Assembly: GCF_048270265.1 (NCBI RefSeq)
Contig: NZ_JBLWTD010000020.1
Coordinates: forward strand, 1-55,934
Length of the DNA stretch: 55,934 bases
Source of the DNA: Maricaulis sp048270265
GTDB taxonomy: Bacteria; Pseudomonadota; Alphaproteobacteria; Caulobacterales; Maricaulaceae
Reading direction: 5' to 3'
This document shows positions 8,209 through 16,746 of this stretch, piece after piece. Within the stretch, counting starts at the first letter, position 1, and the number at the start of each line of letters is the position of its first letter. A model generated the notes under the pieces. The model had not been told where the DNA came from and ran no database searches. It saw nothing but the letters and a program-made list of their open reading frames with translations. The position numbers were made by a program, and so were the translations under genes.

Positions 8209-8535
8209 TCAGTCGCGGCGCAGGGCGCGGATCACGCGGATGACGATCCAGATCGGCACCACAAGCACGGCGCCGAGCAGGAGATAGTCGACGGCCCACA
8301 GGGCGCTGTCGCTGATGAAGCCGATAAAGCGGCTCCAGGATTCCGCCAGCGTGCCGAAGAAATCGACCCAGAGCCGGCGCGGATTGACGTGGAAGGCGGC
8401 GAGGAAGAAACCCGCCAGCACGCACAGGAAAACCAGCCGGATCAGGTCCGAGGGGGCGAATTTCAGCAGGCGCTGCAGGAAGCTGCGCGGTGCTGCCGGG
8501 GCCGCGTCGGGCCGGTTTTCTTGGCGTTCGGTCAT
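8209..8535 (-). CDS. Small two-helix membrane protein
   Basis: A 108-residue protein with a polar N-terminus, then PSDLIRLVFLCVLAGFFLAAF (about residues 29-49) and a second segment around 78-101 (DYLLLGAVLVVPIWIVIRVI) ending in a basic RALRRD tail. It resembles small uncharacterised alphaproteobacterial inner-membrane proteins that sit beside MscS-type channels. It starts 61 bp after the upstream mscS-like gene on the same strand and is probably co-transcribed with it. Possible role: an accessory subunit of the channel. This is inference from position only. Confidence 0.85.
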   Translation of the reverse strand: MTERQENRPDAAPAAPRSFLQRLLKFAPSDLIRLVFLCVLAGFFLAAFHVNPRRLWVDFFGTLAESWSRFIGFISDSALWAVDYLLLGAVLVVPIWIVIRVIRALRRD

Positions 8536-8596
8536 GGCGTCACTTTACCTTCAAATGCGGCACAATCGGGGCCGAAGCCCCGATCGCCGGCTGGGC

Positions 8597-9427
8597 TCAG
8601 CCCTTGCGGGTGATATGGACCTGATGCGGATAGGGAATCGAGATGCCATTCTTGTCGAATGCCTCTTTGACATTCTTCATCGCGTCGAAATAGACGCCCC
8701 AGTAATCGCCGGTCGCACACCAGGCGCGCACCACGAGATCGACCGAGGAGGCGCCATGCGCCTGTACCGCGGTAAAGACGGCCGGATCCTTGAGCACTCG
8801 GGCATCGGCGCCGAGCACGTCCTTGATGACGCCCATCGCCTTGTCGATATCATCGCCGTAATCGATCGAGAAACCCAGATCGACGCGGCGGGTCTCATTG
8901 GCGGAGTAATTGGTGATCACCGCGCCCCAGACTTCGCCATTGGGCACGATCACCTTCTTGTTGTCGCCGGTCGCCAGCACGGTGGTGAAGAGATTGATGT
9001 CCTTCACCGCGCCCGATTGTCCGGCCACCTCGACCCAGTCGCCCAGCCCGTAGGGGCGGAACAATACGATCATCACGCCGGCCGCGAGATTGGACAGTGT
9101 CCCCTGCAGCGCCAGGCCGATGGCCAGGGTTGCCGCGCCGAGCGTGGCCACAAGGCTGGTGGTCTCGACCCCGAAGCGCGACAGCACCGCGATCAACACC
9201 ATGATCATCACGCCCCAATAGGCGAGGGAGGCAAAGAAACTGCCCAGCGTGTCGTCGATCCGATCGCTCTTGAACACCGCCTTGACGATCGCCTTGCGCA
9301 CCATGCCGGCGACAATCAGGCCGGCAATCAGGATCGCCGCTGCGAGCACAAGATTGGTCCCGGCATCAAGGGCGCGCTGGGTGAGCACGGCAATGGTTTC
9401 GGGATTGAGGAATTCTTCGGGATTCAT
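8597..9427 (-). CDS. Small-conductance mechanosensitive ion channel (MscS family)
   Basis: A 276-residue MscS-type channel. Three membrane segments occupy about residues 15-95. The pore-lining TM3 is the G/A-rich ATLGAATLAIGLALQG stretch, followed by the family's NLAAGVMIVLFRPYGLGDWVEV beta-domain entry and the PNGEVWG strand. The C-terminal domain ends with IPYPHQVHI, also typical. It would open on osmotic down-shock to release solutes. The length is close to E. coli MscS (286). Confidence 0.96.
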   Translation of the reverse strand: MNPEEFLNPETIAVLTQRALDAGTNLVLAAAILIAGLIVAGMVRKAIVKAVFKSDRIDDTLGSFFASLAYWGVMIMVLIAVLSRFGVETTSLVATLGAATLAIGLALQGTLSNLAAGVMIVLFRPYGLGDWVEVAGQSGAVKDINLFTTVLATGDNKKVIVPNGEVWGAVITNYSANETRRVDLGFSIDYGDDIDKAMGVIKDVLGADARVLKDPAVFTAVQAHGASSVDLVVRAWCATGDYWGVYFDAMKNVKEAFDKNGISIPYPHQVHITRKG

Positions 9428-9581
9428 GGGGAGCTGTCCTGTCTGGTGTCGATTGGCCGGACGGGTAGCAAAGTTTGCGGGTTAGGGGAATGGGGGAGAA
9501 ATGGACGCCACACGCGAAACCTGTATCCGTAGCAGCGTGGCCCCGTGTTTCGCCAGACAGAAGGAACAGGCTTGCTACGTC

Positions 9582-10646
9582 CTACGGTGCCGCATTGGCA
9601 TATTTGCCAACCACATCCCTGATCCGCTCTTTGTACTTGTACAAATCATCCGCCCCATCGACATAAACCCGCTCCTCATTTTTCTCCGCATCGAAGAACA
9701 CGACTGATTTGGTGGCGCCCTCCAGGAAGAGTCGGCAGATGGGTTTGCGGTTATTGTCGCCGAACAGGATGGCGCAGTAGGCCTTTGCGTCGCGCAGGGT
9801 GATATTCGCGGCGTCGGTGACTTCGGAGCCGATGGCACGGATGATGTAGAAGGCGCGCCACTCTTCTTCGGTCGTCTGAATATCGTCCTTGCGTGAGGGC
9901 GTAGCGGGTTGCGGATCACTCTCGGCCTCATCATCGCCGAGCGCGACTTCCAGCCGCTGGCGCACGCGCTGGCGCAGGATGTCATCGAAGGCACGCTTCA
10001 CATTCGGCTTGAGCGTCTCGACCACTTTTGCCGTGAGATTGCCGTCGTAGAAGCTGCGACCGACGAGGCGCACAAAGTCATCGTCCGGGTCCTGCATCTG
10101 CGCCGTGATATAGCTGGCGGCGAGGCGGGTGTATTTGAGGGCCGATGCGGTTTCCTGCACCTGATCGATATCGAAGGCCGCCTTGGTGAACTTTTCCAGC
10201 TCGCGCAGATCGTTGTCGTCCCAAGCCTCCAACGAGAATTTGAAGAAGGGTTTTTCGTCCATCTTGTTTGGAGCGTCGATATCGGTGAAGAACCAGTATT
10301 CCGCGCCATTGGTGAGGATGGCGATGTGAACTTCGGTGACCCCAAAATAGCGATAGAGCTGGCTGTATTGCGCTGAGCTCAGCGAGCAGTTGAGTGGTTT
10401 GGCTTCCAGGATGAATTGAATTTTTCCGTCGATCGCGACGGCGTAGTCGACCTTTTCACCACGCTTCATGCCGACATCGGCGGTGAATTCCGGCATCACT
10501 TCCTGAGGGTCGAAGACATCAAAACCGAGCATTCCCAGGAAGGGGAGGATAACGGCGTTCTTTGTAGCCTCCTCGGCAAGATCTGGCCGGGCTTTCGCCT
10601 TGGCCAAGCGTCCGGACAATCCCGCAACAGCATCCTTGAAGTTCAT
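9582..10646 (-). CDS. Solitary type I restriction HsdR N-terminal-like nuclease-domain protein
   Basis: A 354-residue protein whose N-terminal 110 residues match the HsdR N-terminal (PD-D/E-xK) fold: Asp67 in KVDYAV, Glu81 and Lys83 in ILEAK, and a preceding conserved helix ATKNAVILPFLGMLGFDV. There is no helicase domain, and no HsdM or HsdS gene lies nearby. The middle is helical, and the C-terminal ~90 residues form a second small domain (FYIIRAI...YKYKERI). Solo proteins of this type are common in bacteria and sometimes occur in defence islands, but their role is not established. Codon use is visibly less GC-biased than the flanking genes, which suggests transfer. Confidence 0.85.
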   Translation of the reverse strand: MNFKDAVAGLSGRLAKAKARPDLAEEATKNAVILPFLGMLGFDVFDPQEVMPEFTADVGMKRGEKVDYAVAIDGKIQFILEAKPLNCSLSSAQYSQLYRYFGVTEVHIAILTNGAEYWFFTDIDAPNKMDEKPFFKFSLEAWDDNDLRELEKFTKAAFDIDQVQETASALKYTRLAASYITAQMQDPDDDFVRLVGRSFYDGNLTAKVVETLKPNVKRAFDDILRQRVRQRLEVALGDDEAESDPQPATPSRKDDIQTTEEEWRAFYIIRAIGSEVTDAANITLRDAKAYCAILFGDNNRKPICRLFLEGATKSVVFFDAEKNEERVYVDGADDLYKYKERIRDVVGKYANAAP

Positions 10647-10809
10647 CCCGTTCTCCCCGAGTAGCGCTCATTCATCCGCTTGAATCGCTTATACGCTTCC
10701 AACGGATTCTCAGCAACTTATGCGGGTTTGAATGGTTATAGCCTCCCGATATGAGGGGGCGAGCTGTCGGGCTGCGCGCAGAGTGGCGCGGGAGCGGTCG
10801 GGGCGCGAC

Positions 10810-11763
10810 CTACCCCCCAGCCCCTACAGCCACCACGCCCGCCCCGGCCGTCACAGCCGTGACCATCGCCGCCTGGGCCGCGAGGATCGTGGCGAGATCG
10901 CCGGCGGCGGCGATCGGGCGGGCGAGGCCGGCCTGGGCCTGGGCGAGGCGCAGGGCGAGACGGGCGGCGGTGCGGGTGTCGGGCTTCGGCTTGAGTTCGC
11001 CGACGGCCTCGAAGGCCTCGACCAGCGCGTCGGCCATGGCGGGGCCGTTGCCGCTGGCGGCGAGGGTGGCAAGGCCGGTCTTGCCGGTGCCGTGGCGCAG
11101 GGCCGAGCGTCCGCGCACGGCGATATTCAGCGTGGTCCAGGCGCCGGCCAGGGCGGCCGGGTCCATCCGCGTTGTTGCGACTTCATAGGCGGCGGTTTCG
11201 GCATGACGGCGGGGCACGCCGGCGGTGACGAGCGCGTCGCGGGCCCGGATCAGGTGGGTGATGGCATCGTCGGGGGTTTCGCCCATGCCGGTGAAGGCGG
11301 CGGCCAGCACTTCCTCGCGTGCGGCATCGCGCTGCCACCAGGGCGCAGCGATGGCGTCGAGCACGTCAAAGAACTGATCCGCCTGCCAGGCATGGCCCCC
11401 CGAGGTGACCAGGGAGAGCGCGGCGCAGGAGCCGCCATGGGCGAGACTGCGGGCGCCGCGGGCCTTGCCCTGTGCCGCCAGGGCACGGCGGGCTTCGAGG
11501 AATTGCCCCGCGGTGCGGCCGCCGGCGACCAGGGCCGTGGCGAAGACCAGGCGCATCGGCCGGCTGGGCGAGCGCCAGGGACCGAGACCGGCATTGAGCT
11601 GGTCGCGGGTCTCGAAGCTTTTCTCGATCAGCGTCTCGATATCGTGCGGGGCATTGAGCGCGGCCAGCGCCGCGAAACGGGCATGCAGGCGTTCGCCCCG
11701 CGGCGCGCGTGCGTGAAACGCGGCGTCCAAGGCCTTAAAGCGCGCTGTGATCGCATGTCCCAT
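10810..11763 (-). CDS. Uncharacterised alpha-helical protein
   Basis: A 317-residue, alanine- and arginine-rich, all-helical protein with no signal peptide and a small-residue hydrophobic C-terminus (AAMVTAVTAGAGVVAVGAGG). The SHQxxF-like HAWQADQFFDVLDAIAAP segment and the repeated LAAxFTGMGETP turns vaguely recall DUF4003-type proteins, but I cannot assign it securely. It is divergent from the DNA-damage helicase gene at 11882 and shares a 118-bp promoter region with it. Function unknown. Confidence 0.75.
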   Translation of the reverse strand: MGHAITARFKALDAAFHARAPRGERLHARFAALAALNAPHDIETLIEKSFETRDQLNAGLGPWRSPSRPMRLVFATALVAGGRTAGQFLEARRALAAQGKARGARSLAHGGSCAALSLVTSGGHAWQADQFFDVLDAIAAPWWQRDAAREEVLAAAFTGMGETPDDAITHLIRARDALVTAGVPRRHAETAAYEVATTRMDPAALAGAWTTLNIAVRGRSALRHGTGKTGLATLAASGNGPAMADALVEAFEAVGELKPKPDTRTAARLALRLAQAQAGLARPIAAAGDLATILAAQAAMVTAVTAGAGVVAVGAGG

Positions 11764-11881
11764 GCCGGAAAATCCCTCAATTCATCCATTCAGGCGCTCT
11801 CTATGCCGCAGGCGCTGCATGCCGGGCAGAGGGACGGTTTTCTGCTTTGTCCCCCCTCGGCTCGCGCGCTAAGTCAAAGGG

Positions 11882-14359
11882 ATGGATCTCGCCGACACGC
11901 CCACAACCCTGCCGCCGGCCTTCGAGGCCTGGTTTGCGGCGCGTGGCTGGAGCGCGCGGCCGCACCAGCTGGCGATGATTGCGGCAGCCTCGCGCGGCGA
12001 GGATGCGCTGCTGATCGCTCCCACGGGCGGCGGCAAGACGCTGGGTGGTTTCCTGCCCAGCCTGATCGAGCTGGCGGCGATTGCGGCGGCACAGCCGAAA
12101 CAACGCCCGCATCGCCTGCACACGCTCTATATCTCGCCGCTCAAGGCGCTCTCGGTCGATGTCGCGCGCAATCTCACCACGCCCGTCACCGAAATGGGGC
12201 TCGATCTGCGCATCGAGACGCGCACCGGCGATACCTCACCCTCCAAGCGCCAGCGCCAGCGCGCCTCACCGCCCGACATATTGCTGACGACGCCGGAACA
12301 GCTGGCCCTGTTCTGCGCCTCGCCGAATGTCTCTACCTTCTTCGCCGATCTCAAACACATCGTGATCGACGAGATCCACGCCCTGGCGCCGCAAAAACGC
12401 GGCGATCTGCTCTCACTGGCCCTGTCGGCGATCTCACGCTGGGCACCGCAGGCGCGGCGCTTTGGCCTGTCGGCGACGATCAAGGATGAGGCCGAGCTGG
12501 CGCGCTGGCTGGCGGCGCAGACACCGGGCGCGCCGGAACGCCAGTCCGCGATCATTCGCGGTGCACCCGGCGCACGGCCCGAGGTCGAGATCCTCGATCC
12601 CAAGGAGCGCATCCCCTGGGCCGGGCATTCCGCGCGCCATGCGATGAGCGATGTCTATCAACGCATCAAGGCGGCGCGGCTGGCGCTGGTCTTCGTCAAT
12701 ACGCGCTCCCAGGCCGAGTTCACCTTCCAGGAGCTCTGGCGCCTGAACGAGGACAAGTTGGCGATTGCCCTGCATCACGGCTCGCTGGCACCGGAACAGC
12801 GCCGCAAGGTCGAGGCGGCGATGGCGGCGGGCAAGCTCGATGCGGTGGTGTGTACCTCGACGCTCGATCTCGGCATTGACTGGGGCGATGTCGATCTGGT
12901 GATCCAGATGGGCGCACCGAAGGGTTCCTCGCGACTGATCCAGCGGCTGGGCCGTTCCAATCACCAGCTCGACAAGCCCTCGCGCGCCCTGCTGGCACCG
13001 AGCAATCGCTTCGAGCACCTGGAATGCGAGGCCGCGCGCGCGGCCGTCGCCGCCAATGCGCTCGATGGCGAGCCCCTGCACCCGGGCGCGCTCGACGTGC
13101 TGGCCCAGCACATCATGGGCCGCGCCTGCGGCGAACCCTTTGCCGCCGGTGCCCTGTTCGACGAAATCCGCACCGCCATGCCCTATGCCGGGCTGGATCG
13201 CGAGACCTTCGACCGCGTGCTCGATTTCGCCGCCACCGGTGGCTATGCGCTCAACAGCTATGAACGCTTCCGCCGCATGGTGAAGACGCGTGAGGGTTTG
13301 TGGCAGGCCCGCACGCCGCAGATCGCCCAGCGCCACCGGCTCAATGTCGGTACGATTGTCGAGGCGCCGATGCTGGAGGTGGTGGTCTCCTCGCGTGGCC
13401 GCGGCGGACAGCGGCTCGGCCAGGTGGAAGAGTATTTCATCGAGCAATTGGCGCCGGGCGACACATTCCTCTTCGCCGGCCAGGTCCTGCGCTTTGAAGC
13501 CATTGAGGAGATGACGGCGCGGGTCACGCGCTCGACCGACACGACGCCGAAAATCCCCGCCTATAATGGCGGCAAATTCCCGCTCTCCACCTTCCTCGCC
13601 GCCCGGGTGCGCGAGATCGTGCAGGACCCGGCGCACTGGGCCAGCCTGCCGGACCAGGTTCGCGACTGGCTGGAAATCCAGCGCCTGCGCTCGGCCCTGC
13701 CCAGGGCGGATGGCCTGCTGGTCGAGACTTTCCCGCGCGCGGCGCATTTCTATCTCGTCTGCTATCCCTTCGAGGGCCGTCTGGCGCACCAGACACTGGG
13801 CATGCTGCTCACGCGACGGCTGGAACGTCTGCGCATGCGGCCGATGGGCTTTGTTGCCAATGAATATGCACTCGCGGTCTGGGGGCTGCGCGACATGTCC
13901 GGACTTGATCTCGACGCGCTGTTTGCCGAGGACATGCTCGGCGATGATCTGGAAGCCTGGCTGGCCGAGAGCGATTTGATGAAGCGGACCTTCCGCAATT
14001 GCGCCGTCATTGCCGGCCTGATCGAGCGCCGCTTTCCCGGTCAGGAAAAGAGCGGCCGCCAGATCACCTTCTCGACCGACCTGATCTACAATGTCCTGCG
14101 CGAGCATGAGAGCGACCACATCCTGCTGCGCGCCGCCTGGGCCGACGCCGGCACCGGCCTGCTCGATATTCACCGCCTCGGTGAGGCGCTGGCCCGCATC
14201 CAGGGGCATCTCACCCACCAGGCGCTGAGCCGTATCTCGCCCTTGGCGGTGCCGGTGATGCTGGAAATCGGCCGCGAATCCGTTCGGGGTGAGGGGCAGG
14301 AGAGCATTCTCATCGATGCCGCTGATGATCTGATCGCGGAGGCGACCCGCCTTGACTGA
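11882..14359 (+). CDS. Ligase-associated DNA damage response DEXH-box helicase (Lhr-like)
   Basis: An 825-residue Lhr-type superfamily 2 helicase. Walker A is APTGGGKT with Lys52, the DEIH box is at 163-166, the SAT motif is in FGLSATIKDE, and the QRLGRSNHQ motif VI of the second RecA domain is near residue 355. A long Lhr winged-helix/C-terminal core follows. This type is usually encoded next to an ATP-dependent DNA ligase, a metallo-beta-lactamase exonuclease and a PdeM-like phosphoesterase, and is thought to act in DNA repair. Here only PdeM follows, overlapping by 8 bp. The start is the ATG at 11882, with AAAGGG upstream. Confidence 0.95.
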   Translation: MDLADTPTTLPPAFEAWFAARGWSARPHQLAMIAAASRGEDALLIAPTGGGKTLGGFLPSLIELAAIAAAQPKQRPHRLHTLYISPLKALSVDVARNLTTPVTEMGLDLRIETRTGDTSPSKRQRQRASPPDILLTTPEQLALFCASPNVSTFFADLKHIVIDEIHALAPQKRGDLLSLALSAISRWAPQARRFGLSATIKDEAELARWLAAQTPGAPERQSAIIRGAPGARPEVEILDPKERIPWAGHSARHAMSDVYQRIKAARLALVFVNTRSQAEFTFQELWRLNEDKLAIALHHGSLAPEQRRKVEAAMAAGKLDAVVCTSTLDLGIDWGDVDLVIQMGAPKGSSRLIQRLGRSNHQLDKPSRALLAPSNRFEHLECEAARAAVAANALDGEPLHPGALDVLAQHIMGRACGEPFAAGALFDEIRTAMPYAGLDRETFDRVLDFAATGGYALNSYERFRRMVKTREGLWQARTPQIAQRHRLNVGTIVEAPMLEVVVSSRGRGGQRLGQVEEYFIEQLAPGDTFLFAGQVLRFEAIEEMTARVTRSTDTTPKIPAYNGGKFPLSTFLAARVREIVQDPAHWASLPDQVRDWLEIQRLRSALPRADGLLVETFPRAAHFYLVCYPFEGRLAHQTLGMLLTRRLERLRMRPMGFVANEYALAVWGLRDMSGLDLDALFAEDMLGDDLEAWLAESDLMKRTFRNCAVIAGLIERRFPGQEKSGRQITFSTDLIYNVLREHESDHILLRAAWADAGTGLLDIHRLGEALARIQGHLTHQALSRISPLAVPVMLEIGRESVRGEGQESILIDAADDLIAEATRLD

Positions 14360-15089
14360 AGCCCGACGCTCCAGACTGCACGCCTTCGAGATCAATGGCG
14401 TCGCCGCGCTCGCCGATCCGGTCGGCGTGCTGCTCCTGCCCGACAGCGCGACCCTGATCGTCTCCGACCTGCATTTCGAGAAAGGCTCCGCCTATGCCGC
14501 GCGCGGCCAGCTGATCCCGCCCTATGACACCCGCTCCACCCTGCGGCGGCTGGGCGAAGCCATTGCCCGCCATCGCCCGGAGCGGGTGATCGCGCTGGGG
14601 GACAGTTTTCATGATCTCGGTGCCGATGGCCGTATGGATGAGGCTGATGCTGCGGCCCTGCAGGCGCTGGTCGCGTCGGTGGCGGACTGGGTGTGGATCG
14701 AGGGCAATCATGATCCGGCCCCGCCGCCGCGCTTTGGTGGCGTGATCCTGCATGAGCTGGCCGTGGATGCCCTGATCCTGCGGCACCTGCCGGCCGAGCG
14801 CGCCGCGCCGGGCGAGATTGCCGGGCATCTGCATCCCTGCGCCAAGGTGCGCGGCAAGGGGCGTGCCGTGCGGGCGCGTTGTTTCGCCACGGACGGGGCG
14901 CGTCTGGTGATGCCGGCGTTCGGGGCGTTCACCGGCGGACTGAATGTGTGCGATGCCGCTTTCGGCCGCTGTTTCGGGACGACGCCGGACGCGCTGGTGA
15001 TGGGGCAGGACGCGGTCTACCCGGTGCGGGCTGCGAAACTGGTCCCGGACCGGTATCAGTCGCGGCCGAATATCACCGCTGCGAGATAA
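14352..15089 (+). CDS. pdeM: Ligase-associated DNA damage response endonuclease PdeM
   Basis: A 245-residue calcineurin-type metallophosphoesterase with the motif series SDLHFEKGS, ALGDSFHD, EGNHDP and AGHLHPC, the metal-binding set of the PdeM family. It starts at a TTG (14352) that overlaps the end of the helicase gene by 8 bp, so translation is probably coupled. No better start follows that keeps the conserved N-terminus. The last 34 bp overlap the convergent TIGR02186 gene. The ligase and exonuclease partners are absent from the window. Confidence 0.93.
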   Translation: MTEARRSRLHAFEINGVAALADPVGVLLLPDSATLIVSDLHFEKGSAYAARGQLIPPYDTRSTLRRLGEAIARHRPERVIALGDSFHDLGADGRMDEADAAALQALVASVADWVWIEGNHDPAPPPRFGGVILHELAVDALILRHLPAERAAPGEIAGHLHPCAKVRGKGRAVRARCFATDGARLVMPAFGAFTGGLNVCDAAFGRCFGTTPDALVMGQDAVYPVRAAKLVPDRYQSRPNITAAR

Positions 15090-15811
15090 CCGGCCAGCAT
15101 CGCCAGGGCGACGCAGAACAGGCCGTAAATCATCGGCGCATTGTGGGCGAACTCATAGATCACCCGCTCGAAGCCGGCCTTCTCGACGCGCAGGCTTGTG
15201 GTGCGGCTCGCGACCGGGCGGCCGTCGCGGAAGAGATAGACCTCGGCATTGTAATTGCCGACCGGCGTGCGCGGCGGCATCTTGAGCACGGCGCGGAACA
15301 GGCCGCCATCGAGCACGTCGACGCCGCCCGGAGTTTCGGCATAGAGCGCGTCGCGGCCACCGGCGCGGGCGACTGCGGCGCGATAGGTTTCCAGCACGGC
15401 CTCCTCCGGCAGTTCACGTTCATCATTGCTGCCGGGTTGCAGGAAGCTGGTCAGGCCAATGCCGTTGCGGGCCAGCGCTTCCGGGCTTGCAATCACGTCC
15501 AGCGGCAGCGAGCTGGCAATGGCGTAATAGGTCGGCACGGCGTCAAACTCGACCGGTGCCGCATTGACCCAGATGCCGAAACTGCGCCGCTTGCGCATGA
15601 CGCGCAGATCCTGCTCCGGCCCGCGCAGCACGACGATGATCTCGTCGCGCAGGGTCAGTCCGCGCGTTGCGCCGTAGAGCACCAGCGAGGTGCCGGCGAA
15701 ATTTTCGCGGATCTCGACCGTCTCCTGGGTCAGCGCGGCCATGATGCCGGGCGCCTCATTGATCACCGGTTGCTGGAGGGTCAGGGCCAGGCCGAGGGCG
15801 AGCGCGATCAT
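15056..15811 (-). CDS. TIGR02186 family membrane-anchored protein
   Basis: A 251-residue protein with a short N-terminal hydrophobic leader, a long periplasmic beta-rich region and a C-terminal membrane anchor (about 225-247, GLFCVALAMLAGYLAAVIFG). The pattern fits the TIGR02186 family, which nearly always sits beside a TauE/SafE exporter, as it does here (the ATG overlaps the exporter's stop as ATGA). It is probably an accessory or regulatory subunit for anion export. The 3' end overlaps pdeM by 34 bp. Confidence 0.93.
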   Translation of the reverse strand: MIALALGLALTLQQPVINEAPGIMAALTQETVEIRENFAGTSLVLYGATRGLTLRDEIIVVLRGPEQDLRVMRKRRSFGIWVNAAPVEFDAVPTYYAIASSLPLDVIASPEALARNGIGLTSFLQPGSNDERELPEEAVLETYRAAVARAGGRDALYAETPGGVDVLDGGLFRAVLKMPPRTPVGNYNAEVYLFRDGRPVASRTTSLRVEKAGFERVIYEFAHNAPMIYGLFCVALAMLAGYLAAVIFGRD

Positions 15812-16740
15812 TGTGTTGCCCCGTTCTCGATGACCACGAACAGGTCAGCCGGTGTCACGACCAGGTCGAGCCCGAGCTTGATGCAGACGCCGACCACCAT
15901 GATCGCCAGCAGGGCGCGCAATTCCTCGGCCTTGACCTTGCGTCCGGCGCGGGCCCCGAACTGGGCTCCGACCACGCCGCCGACCGTGAGCATCATTGCC
16001 AGCACGACATCGACGGTCTGGTTCTGGGCGGCCTGCAGGAAGGTGGTCAGCGCCGTGACGAACAGGATCTGGAACAGCGAGGTGCCGACCACGACATTGG
16101 TCGGCATGCGCAGGATATAGATCATCGCCGGCACGATCACGAAACCGCCGCCAACGCCCATGATCGCCGACAGGGCGCCCACGAAGAAGCCGATCACGAC
16201 GGGCGGGATGACGGAGATGTAGAGGCCGGAGCGCGGGAAGCGCATCTTGAAGGGCAGGGTGTCGATCCAGCCGCGCTTGGACCGCCCGACGCCGCCCTCA
16301 CGCCGCGGTGTGGGCCGGTCGCGCCGCAGGATGGACCGGACGCTCTCGACAAACATCAGTGTGCCGATCGTGCCAAGGAAGCCGACATAGCTCAGCGAAA
16401 TGATCAGGTCGATCTGGCCCATCTGGCGCATCGCGGTGAAGATCTGGACGCCGACGAAGGAGCCGGCAAAGCCGCCGAGCAGGAGCAGACCACCCATTTT
16501 CGGGTCGAGGGTCTGGCGGCGCCAGTGGGCGAGGGCGCCCGAGGCCGAGGAGGCGACGATCTGGTTGGCCTGGCTGGAGACGGCGACGGCTGGCGGGATG
16601 CCGATGAAGAAAAGGAGGGGCGTCAGAAGGAAACCGCCCCCGACCCCGAACATGCCCGACAGGAAACCCACGCCGGTACCCAATCCCAACAGCAAGAAGA
16701 TGTTTACCGATATCTCGGCTATCGGGAGGTATATTTGCAC
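15808..16740 (-). CDS. TauE/SafE family anion (sulfite/organosulfonate) exporter
   Basis: A 310-residue polytopic protein with about 8 membrane segments in two homologous halves, each opening with a glycine-rich GVGGGF motif (GMFGVGGGFLLTPLLF near the start and IMGVGGGFVIVPAM in the second half). That duplication defines the TauE/SafE (DUF81) family, which exports sulfite, sulfoacetate and related anions. It starts at a GTG (16740) only 6 bp after the podJ stop, so it is likely read with podJ. It ends in an ATGA overlap with TIGR02186. Confidence 0.95.
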   Translation of the reverse strand: MQIYLPIAEISVNIFLLLGLGTGVGFLSGMFGVGGGFLLTPLLFFIGIPPAVAVSSQANQIVASSASGALAHWRRQTLDPKMGGLLLLGGFAGSFVGVQIFTAMRQMGQIDLIISLSYVGFLGTIGTLMFVESVRSILRRDRPTPRREGGVGRSKRGWIDTLPFKMRFPRSGLYISVIPPVVIGFFVGALSAIMGVGGGFVIVPAMIYILRMPTNVVVGTSLFQILFVTALTTFLQAAQNQTVDVVLAMMLTVGGVVGAQFGARAGRKVKAEELRALLAIMVVGVCIKLGLDLVVTPADLFVVIENGATQ

Positions 16741-16746
16741 CGCCCG

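Noticed and set aside
10732..12489. Plus-strand open frame running into the Lhr-like helicase
   Set aside because: It is out of frame with the helicase and antisense to the gene at 10810-11763.
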